DNA of 11,332 nt from Deltaproteobacteria bacterium (GTDB lineage Bacteria; Desulfobacterota; Desulfobacteria; C00003060; C00003106), in contig JAFDAE010000138.1 in assembly GCA_019314005.1 (NCBI GenBank), positions 1 through 11,332 on the forward strand, read 5' to 3'. A model generated the notes under the pieces. It did no database searches. It was not told the origin of the DNA and saw only the letters and a program-made list of their open reading frames with translations. Positions 7,194-11,332 of this stretch are shown piece by piece. How positions within the stretch are numbered: position 1 is the first letter of the stretch; every line of letters begins with the position of its first letter. The position numbers and the translations under genes were made by a program.

Positions 7194-8581
7194 ATCTTCC
7201 CTCCATGGGCATTTATAATATTTTTTGCTATACACAGTCCTAAACCTGTACCCTCTCTTTTTTTCTGATCTTTTATTGATACCTGCTGAAATTTATCGAA
7301 TATGGAAAATAGTTTTTTCTCTGGTATGCCGAGCCCTGTGTCAGCTACCGAAACAGTCACCTCATGGTCTGCAGAGTCTGCGCTTACCCAGAGCTTTCCG
7401 CCATCCGGAGTAAATTTAATCGCGTTGCCAAGTAAGTTTCTTAACACATGAAGAATACGTTCACGGTTTATGTTCACCTTTGGCAATATTCCTGAGATTT
7501 TCCCTGTAATATGTATATTTTTCCCTTCCACAAGAGGCTCTGTTTCAAATATTACCTGATTAACAAGTGGGGCAATACTCATCCGCTCGAAATCTTCCGG
7601 CATCATACCCGCCTCAATTTTTGACAGATCGAGGAGAGAATTGACAGAGCGTATCAAACGGTTACTTTCTTCGCCGATAATAGTCAAAAGTCTTCTTTGC
7701 TTATCTGTAACAGACCCCCCTACCCCTTCTAATAATAAATTAGTCCCCTCTCTTATCGATGTCAGCGGTGTACGAAGGTCGTGAGAGACATGGGAGAGAA
7801 AATCGGCCTTCATTTGATCTAACTTTTTCAGCTTGGCACACATAAAATTAAAAGAAGTTGCCAACTCATTTACTTCAGGCGGAGATGACAAGTCTAAATA
7901 TCCGTCAAACACCCCGCTTTGAGCTATTTTTTTAGTCCGATCTTTCAATAAAGAAAGGGGCTTATTGATACTCTTGGTAATTATCAAAGAAATGAAGAGC
8001 CCGACAATCAACGTGGTTATTGTCATAATCAAAGACATCTCAGCGGCTCTTTTGCCGGTCGCCTCCAGGGTCTTCATTTTTCCGTCGATATTAGCTTGTG
8101 TATAAGTATTTAATTCTTTTAAAATATCTATTACGCTATTAACATGCTCCTGTTTTTCTTCTTTATAAGAAATTTCTAAAAGGTTCTTCCCCTCGTTCAG
8201 ATATTGCACCTCTTTTTCAAAAAGAGAAAGATACTCGGAGTGGAGTTTCTTTATCCGCTCTATCCAAGTTCCCTGATCAGACTTAGAATCATAAGACAGC
8301 CCGGAAAGATATCGGACAAAATCCTGTTTTGCTATCTGAAATTGTTTATAAAAACTTTCGTCTCTCGTGAGAAGATACTTATTTTCATATCGGATCTGGG
8401 ATAACAATGAGTCTCTAATCTTAGTTACATCATTTATCGCAACATTGTCCACGTGAAGGATAAGATGTGTAAGATTGGTGAGACGGTACAGCTGGTAAAT
8501 CGTATACGTGCTCAAAGCCACAACAAGCAAAAAAATACTCAGGTAGCCAAGAACAAGCCGCTGAAAAATCGTAAGTTTCAT
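7136..8581 (-). CDS. Membrane sensor histidine kinase, GlrK/QseE-like
   Basis: This inner-membrane kinase is predicted to autophosphorylate and pass phosphate to the regulator two genes on. Order: membrane segment (about 9-31), extracytoplasmic helical sensor region (32-180) without recognisable ligand motif, second membrane segment (about 183-203), HAMP linker (204-256), dimerisation/phospho-acceptor domain with SHVSHDLRTP (263-272; His267), and HATPase domain with N-box N382/N386, G1 box DTGLG (414-418), F-box around FDKF (428-431), and G2 box GTGLGL (444-449). The SIREGTNLL stretch after the H-box resembles E. coli GlrK, as recalled. Length 481, close to GlrK. The ATG has a weak ribosome binding site. 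Its last 58 bp overlap the lipoprotein gene, whose Shine-Dalgarno sequence falls on the conserved HGG codons of the kinase. The environmental signal is unknown. Confidence 0.95.
   Translation of the reverse strand: MKLTIFQRLVLGYLSIFLLVVALSTYTIYQLYRLTNLTHLILHVDNVAINDVTKIRDSLLSQIRYENKYLLTRDESFYKQFQIAKQDFVRYLSGLSYDSKSDQGTWIERIKKLHSEYLSLFEKEVQYLNEGKNLLEISYKEEKQEHVNSVIDILKELNTYTQANIDGKMKTLEATGKRAAEMSLIMTITTLIVGLFISLIITKSINKPLSLLKDRTKKIAQSGVFDGYLDLSSPPEVNELATSFNFMCAKLKKLDQMKADFLSHVSHDLRTPLTSIREGTNLLLEGVGGSVTDKQRRLLTIIGEESNRLIRSVNSLLDLSKIEAGMMPEDFERMSIAPLVNQVIFETEPLVEGKNIHITGKISGILPKVNINRERILHVLRNLLGNAIKFTPDGGKLWVSADSADHEVTVSVADTGLGIPEKKLFSIFDKFQQVSIKDQKKREGTGLGLCIAKNIINAHGGKIWAKSKMGQGSTFTFTLPV
7199..7204 (-). 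promoter_or_regulatory. Ribosome binding site deciding the lipoprotein start
   Basis: GGAGGG on the minus strand lies five bases before the ATG at 7193, the best Shine-Dalgarno match in the window. It is encoded by the Gly-Gly codons of the kinase's conserved HGG motif. It selects the 256-residue lipoprotein over the longer reading that begins at 7235 and would carry a poor signal peptide. Confidence 0.8.
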
Positions 8582-8588
8582 CAGTCTT

Positions 8589-8676
8589 GATGGTTTCGTA
8601 AAAAGTCTTTAGTTTGATAAAGGATGGCTAAGTAAAAAGGTCAATATATGTAGATTGGATTTTTTACGACGCCATC
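8589..8676. repeat. Three copies of a GATGGnnnCGTAAAAAGTC-like motif
   Basis: Copy 1 is at 8589-8607 on the plus strand (GATGGTTTCGTAAAAAGTC). Copy 2 is at 8623-8642, also plus strand (GATGGCTAAGTAAAAAGGTC, one base longer). Copy 3 is inverted at 8658-8676 and reads GATGGCGTCGTAAAAAATC on the minus strand. Copies 1 and 3 match at 16 of 19 positions and form an inverted repeat spanning 88 bp. They lie immediately upstream of the sensor kinase gene. The arrangement suggests a dispersed miniature element or a repeated regulator site. The remainder of the 220-base gap up to 8801 holds a pair of hairpins and otherwise nothing recognisable. Confidence 0.8.
8616..8644 (-). promoter_or_regulatory. 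Possible sigma-70-type promoter for the kinase operon
   Basis: On the minus strand TTGACC (8639-8644) is followed after 17 bases by TTTATC (8616-8621). The -35 matches consensus at five of six positions and the -10 at three of six. Transcription would start near 8609, giving a leader of about 28 bases before the kinase ATG. The -35 box overlaps the second copy of the repeat motif. No GG-N10-GC sigma-54 promoter was seen here. Confidence 0.35.
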
Positions 8677-8767
8677 TTACTTGTACGTTACAGTATACAT
8701 TTAGAAGATTCAACTGTTTTTTGTATGGTTTTGTAGCGCTGAAAATTGGTGGCTTGTGAGTTCAATC

Positions 8768-8800
8768 TCTAGGAGGCTGTCCTAGAACCTTCTCGGGTTC
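8768..8800. repeat. Pair of adjacent short hairpins after the membrane protein gene
   Basis: GAACC (8785-8789) pairs with GGTTC (8796-8800) over a six-base loop. TCTAGGA (8768-8774) pairs with TCCTAGA (8780-8786) over a five-base loop. The two stems share two bases, so they compete. They begin directly after the stop codon at 8802 in the minus-strand transcript, where a terminator is expected, but no U-tract follows. They may serve as an atypical or Rho-assisted 3' end, or as mRNA end protection. Confidence 0.5.
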
Positions 8801-8801
8801 A

Positions 8802-9971
8802 TCATCTTATGCTTTCGAGGTAAGCAAGGTCCTGGTCTTGGGTGTTTTTCGTGCCAATGGCCACTATGTTGGTCTTCGGTCGGTCATCCTGTTGAAAATA
8901 AAGCCTTCCCGAATAGGAAAAGTCCACCTCCAGGATATTCATTTTTCCGCCCTTGCCAAATACCCTTCTTTTAATAGACACAAGAGACTGGTCTTCATTA
9001 AGCCTGTGTATGACCTCTTCAGCTTTTAATTGAAACTCACTGGTGAGTGACAGAAACCCTATAATGGCCCGCTCAGTAAAAACTAAATTTTTATAAAGCA
9101 CTTGAAATCTCTTGCCGGTAGTTGCAACTTTTTTCTTCTTTTTCTTTGGCTGTTGGAGTTTTCCTTGCAAACGATCCAATTCTTCTCTTAATTCCAGCAC
9201 CTCATATTCAGTTGCTTCCTTCAGGTCTTTTTGGGTATCTAACCCTTCCTCCAGTTTTTCAATCTCTTCCAACAATGCGTCAACATCTTTTGAAAGACTA
9301 CTTTTCTCTTTCTTAAGACCCGCGATCTTTGTTGAGTAGTCGACCTGGTTGGCTTTCACAGCTTTTAGTCCGTTCTCAGTCTTGCGCAACCGCCTGGTAA
9401 GACCCCGAATGACCGTTTCGTGTTTTACTTCTTGTCTCTCTGTTTCTCTAATCCCCTTTTTTATAAACCTGTGGACGATTAAGACAAAAACCAAGACGTA
9501 AAAAATTATGATGCTGCTCGACAACAACCCGTAATATTTGATCTCAACATTAACGAGGAGCGTCAGGCCGTCGTTTAAAATTTTGTAGTTTTCTACACTG
9601 ACTTCCACGTAATTAAGGTTTTTAGCCTGAAATTCCGAGAAACCGTCTGTTTCCTGGAAGTTTTTGTGATCCATTTCAAACTGGCTTGGATAGAGTATGC
9701 GATCATCTTTTGTCTTTACCAGTATGTCTATTTTGACACCCAGTTTGCATTTAAGGCATCGGCTTAAATATTCCTCTATATTCCTGTTGATTTCTTCTTT
9801 GACTGTGTATCGACCTTCATAAAGGGCCTCGTCGTTCTGGATAAGGATCTGATTGAGTTGAGATTCCTCATGCCTATGGAAGTAGTTTTCCAATACCTGG
9901 AGCGTCAGGATATAGCATATGGGCGGCAGTAGAATGCTAACCAACAATATTTTGAGGGGAAAACGTTTCAC
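8802..9971 (-). CDS. Bitopic membrane protein with coiled coil and RelE-like C-terminal domain
   Basis: The function is not recognised. Residues 7-27 form a membrane segment; 28-148 are predicted extracytoplasmic, with a C-x2-C pair (C72, C75); 149-168 form a second membrane segment. A long charged heptad-rich region (about 175-273) predicts a cytoplasmic coiled coil, followed by a basic PKKKKKK hinge (275-281). The last ~100 residues (288-389) contain SGRLYF (354-359) and IGTKNTQDQDLAYLES (372-387), a pattern resembling the final strands and helix of RelE/ParE-type toxins; this is inference from pattern only. The start is GTG, four bases after AAGGA; the gene follows the TPR lipoprotein by nine bases, so they are co-transcribed. 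No antitoxin gene is adjacent, which argues against a classic toxin. A scaffold or sensor linking the envelope to RNA or the ribosome is conceivable. Confidence 0.88.
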   Translation of the reverse strand: MKRFPLKILLVSILLPPICYILTLQVLENYFHRHEESQLNQILIQNDEALYEGRYTVKEEINRNIEEYLSRCLKCKLGVKIDILVKTKDDRILYPSQFEMDHKNFQETDGFSEFQAKNLNYVEVSVENYKILNDGLTLLVNVEIKYYGLLSSSIIIFYVLVFVLIVHRFIKKGIRETERQEVKHETVIRGLTRRLRKTENGLKAVKANQVDYSTKIAGLKKEKSSLSKDVDALLEEIEKLEEGLDTQKDLKEATEYEVLELREELDRLQGKLQQPKKKKKKVATTGKRFQVLYKNLVFTERAIIGFLSLTSEFQLKAEEVIHRLNEDQSLVSIKRRVFGKGGKMNILEVDFSYSGRLYFQQDDRPKTNIVAIGTKNTQDQDLAYLESIR

Positions 9972-9980
9972 TTGTTCCTT

Positions 9981-11261
9981 TTATCTCGAGGCGGCAGGCG
10001 CTTCGATGTTTTTTAATATGCTGCGGGCCTCTTTCGCCAGATGCGGATTAAGCTCCACCGCCTTCAGCAAGTCCGGCTTTGCCGGCTTCAGCTCCCCTTT
10101 CCCTATCAAGGATAGTGCCCTAAAGTAATAACCCATGGCACACCGAGGCCGCCCTTTTACCACCAGGTCGAACCTATTCAAGGCATTGTCAAAGTCCTCT
10201 CTGAGCATATAAATTCTTCCTTTTAAAAGATTTGCTGGAAGATATCCCCCGTCTTTTGCAAGAACCTGATCAACCGCAGACTCGGCATCCTTCGTATGTT
10301 TAAAGTCAAAATGCAGCTGCGCAATGCCTGTCATGATATTCAGGTCATCCTTGTTAATGGTTGCTGCTTTTTGCATCGTTTCCAGAGCTTTCTTGTAGGA
10401 ATTTCTCCGGGCATAATAGCCCCCCAAGTTCATTAAGGGTGTAATATGCTTCCGGGGCCCATGATGCATAGCTTCTATATAAGTCTTTTCCGCCTGGTCC
10501 CACTGCCCGGTGCTTTCGTAAAAGCTTGCAAGTATGTAGAAGTTTTGATGCTTAGCTCCCAAAGCCTGAATCATCTTCTTCAATACTGTCTCGGCCTTTT
10601 CCCGCTCCCCCTTCTTTTCATAGAGCTGAGCCAATTCTATGTAAGAGACGCGCAATTCAGGATTTAAGGATAGGGCTTTCAAGTATGTTTTCTCCGCCTG
10701 CTCAAACTCCCCTTTTATGACTAAAAGACGAGCAAGGGATAGATATTTTTTGAAATGGTGGGGATCAATGGATGCGGCCTTATTCAGCGTCTGTACGGCC
10801 GAATCTATATCCTTTTCCTGAACCTGGACACCGGATAGTAGGACGAGGGCCTCGATGTTATCCGGTAATTTTTCTAAAACAGACTCGGCCTTTTTTCTTG
10901 CTTCTTCGGTTTTCCTGTCCAGAAGAAAGAGCCTGCCCATTTTCAACTGAGCGTCCAGATTGTCCGGGTTAATGGCGGCCGCATGCGCAAAGGATTGAAA
11001 GGCCTTTTTCCCATGCTTAAGCTTGAGATAGGCCTCACCCAGTTCATAATAAGCATCATCATTTTCTGGATCGAGTTTAATCGCATGGTTGAGCTCAGTT
11101 AACGCCTCTTTAAATTCGTTTTTTTCAATGTATTCCCGAGCCCTTTCCAGATGATTGGTCTCTTTCTCTTCCTTGCTTGTGCATCCACCAATAAGCACAA
11201 ACAGGCCAAAGACAATCGTTAATATGGACAGAAACCCGGCCGACCGGATATTATGTTTCAC
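9981..11261 (-). CDS. TPR-repeat lipoprotein
   Basis: This predicted lipoprotein of 426 residues has a signal sequence with hydrophobic core (about 9-24) and lipobox LIGGC, lipidated at C27. After a short charged linker, residues about 34-407 are roughly eleven consecutive 34-residue tetratricopeptide repeats. Loop prolines recur at 65, 99, 133, 167, 201 and 269, and near 372 and 406, with canonical A/Y/A/P positions. Such solenoids act as protein-binding scaffolds in the envelope, for example for polysaccharide export or cell-wall machineries, but nothing here names a partner. It starts at GTG: the only alternative would lose the signal peptide, and AGAGG and AAAGGAG precede it by 4 and 12 bases. 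The next gene, a membrane protein, begins nine bases after the stop and is the natural candidate partner. Confidence 0.93.
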   Translation of the reverse strand: MKHNIRSAGFLSILTIVFGLFVLIGGCTSKEEKETNHLERAREYIEKNEFKEALTELNHAIKLDPENDDAYYELGEAYLKLKHGKKAFQSFAHAAAINPDNLDAQLKMGRLFLLDRKTEEARKKAESVLEKLPDNIEALVLLSGVQVQEKDIDSAVQTLNKAASIDPHHFKKYLSLARLLVIKGEFEQAEKTYLKALSLNPELRVSYIELAQLYEKKGEREKAETVLKKMIQALGAKHQNFYILASFYESTGQWDQAEKTYIEAMHHGPRKHITPLMNLGGYYARRNSYKKALETMQKAATINKDDLNIMTGIAQLHFDFKHTKDAESAVDQVLAKDGGYLPANLLKGRIYMLREDFDNALNRFDLVVKGRPRCAMGYYFRALSLIGKGELKPAKPDLLKAVELNPHLAKEARSILKNIEAPAASR

Positions 11262-11290
11262 GTTTCCTCTCTGCTCCTTTCAACAAATAC

Positions 11291-11330
11291 TGAGACCTTT
11301 GAAAAATGCGACATTTTTGCAAAGGGCTCA
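11291..11330. repeat. Near-perfect palindrome upstream of the TPR lipoprotein gene
   Basis: The left arm TGAGACCTTTGAAAAATG (11291-11308) and right arm CATTTTTGCAAAGGGCTCA (11312-11330) pair with one mismatch and one bulged base around a three-base loop. The T-run lies inside the stem, not after it, so it is not a typical intrinsic terminator. It lies 30 bases upstream of the GTG start. It may be a transcript-end hairpin of the preceding gene, a repeated palindromic element or an insertion-sequence end. The window stops two bases later. Confidence 0.75.
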
Positions 11331-11332
11331 CA

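Noticed and set aside
7194..7235. Longer start of the TPR-like lipoprotein at the ATG at 7235
   Set aside because: It adds 14 residues ahead of the signal peptide and lacks a good ribosome site, while the ATG at 7193 follows GGAGGG with ideal spacing.
8582..8801. GlrR-type binding sites (TGTC-N10-GACA) or a sigma-54 promoter before the kinase operon
   Set aside because: No GACA occurs on the plus strand of this gap to complete such a site, and no GG-N10-GC promoter spacing was found.
8802..9971. Classic toxin-antitoxin pair
   Set aside because: The toxin-like segment is the tail of a large membrane protein, and no small antitoxin gene lies next to it.
9981..11261. PrsT, the TPR lipoprotein of exosortase/PEP-CTERM clusters
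   Set aside because: The protein is about half the length recalled for PrsT, and no exosortase or polysaccharide gene is visible in the window.

Overview
The window looks like a chromosomal segment of a Gram-negative, didermic bacterium, most likely from the Desulfobacterota (the former Deltaproteobacteria). This is inferred from three things: housekeeping gene order, lipoproteins next to NtrC-class regulation, and the abundance of short intergenic palindromes and repeats. No rRNA or marker gene allows a firm placement. Every supported gene lies on the minus strand, so the biological reading order runs from position 11332 down to 1. No tRNA, rRNA, CRISPR array, transposase or phage gene was seen.

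In transcription order there are five blocks. (1) 11261-8802: an outer-membrane-type lipoprotein made almost entirely of TPR repeats, followed 9 nt later by a bitopic membrane protein with a long coiled coil and a C-terminal domain resembling the RelE/ParE toxin fold. (2) 8581-5081: a tightly packed sensor kinase, lipoprotein, sigma-54 response regulator operon. The order and the C-terminus of the regulator recall the enterobacterial glrK-qseG-glrR (qseE-qseG-qseF) locus, but the middle lipoprotein is a different protein, built from a duplicated 108-residue TPR-like unit. (3) 5012-4236: a lone RimK-like ATP-grasp enzyme of unknown substrate. (4) 4139-2674: a Dgt-type dNTP triphosphohydrolase coupled to a small unrecognised protein. 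(5) 2532-135: xseA-xseB-ispA (exonuclease VII large and small subunits, and farnesyl diphosphate synthase), a classic bacterial cluster.

The gaps between blocks are short but rich in repeats. They hold a 7-bp tandem array at the window edge (1-95), a 10-bp dyad (2586-2617), a perfect 16-bp inverted repeat (4153-4236), three copies of a 10-bp unit (5041-5070), three copies of a motif close to GATGGnnnCGTAAAAAGTC in mixed orientation (8589-8676), paired hairpins (8768-8800) and a near-perfect palindrome (11291-11330). These look like dispersed, miniature-element-type repeats. None is a convincing intrinsic terminator, because U-tracts are missing on the coding strand.

The parts most worth following up are the kinase-lipoprotein-regulator module and the TPR lipoprotein plus membrane-tethered RelE-like protein pair. 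Both join envelope lipoproteins to signalling or unknown cytoplasmic outputs.
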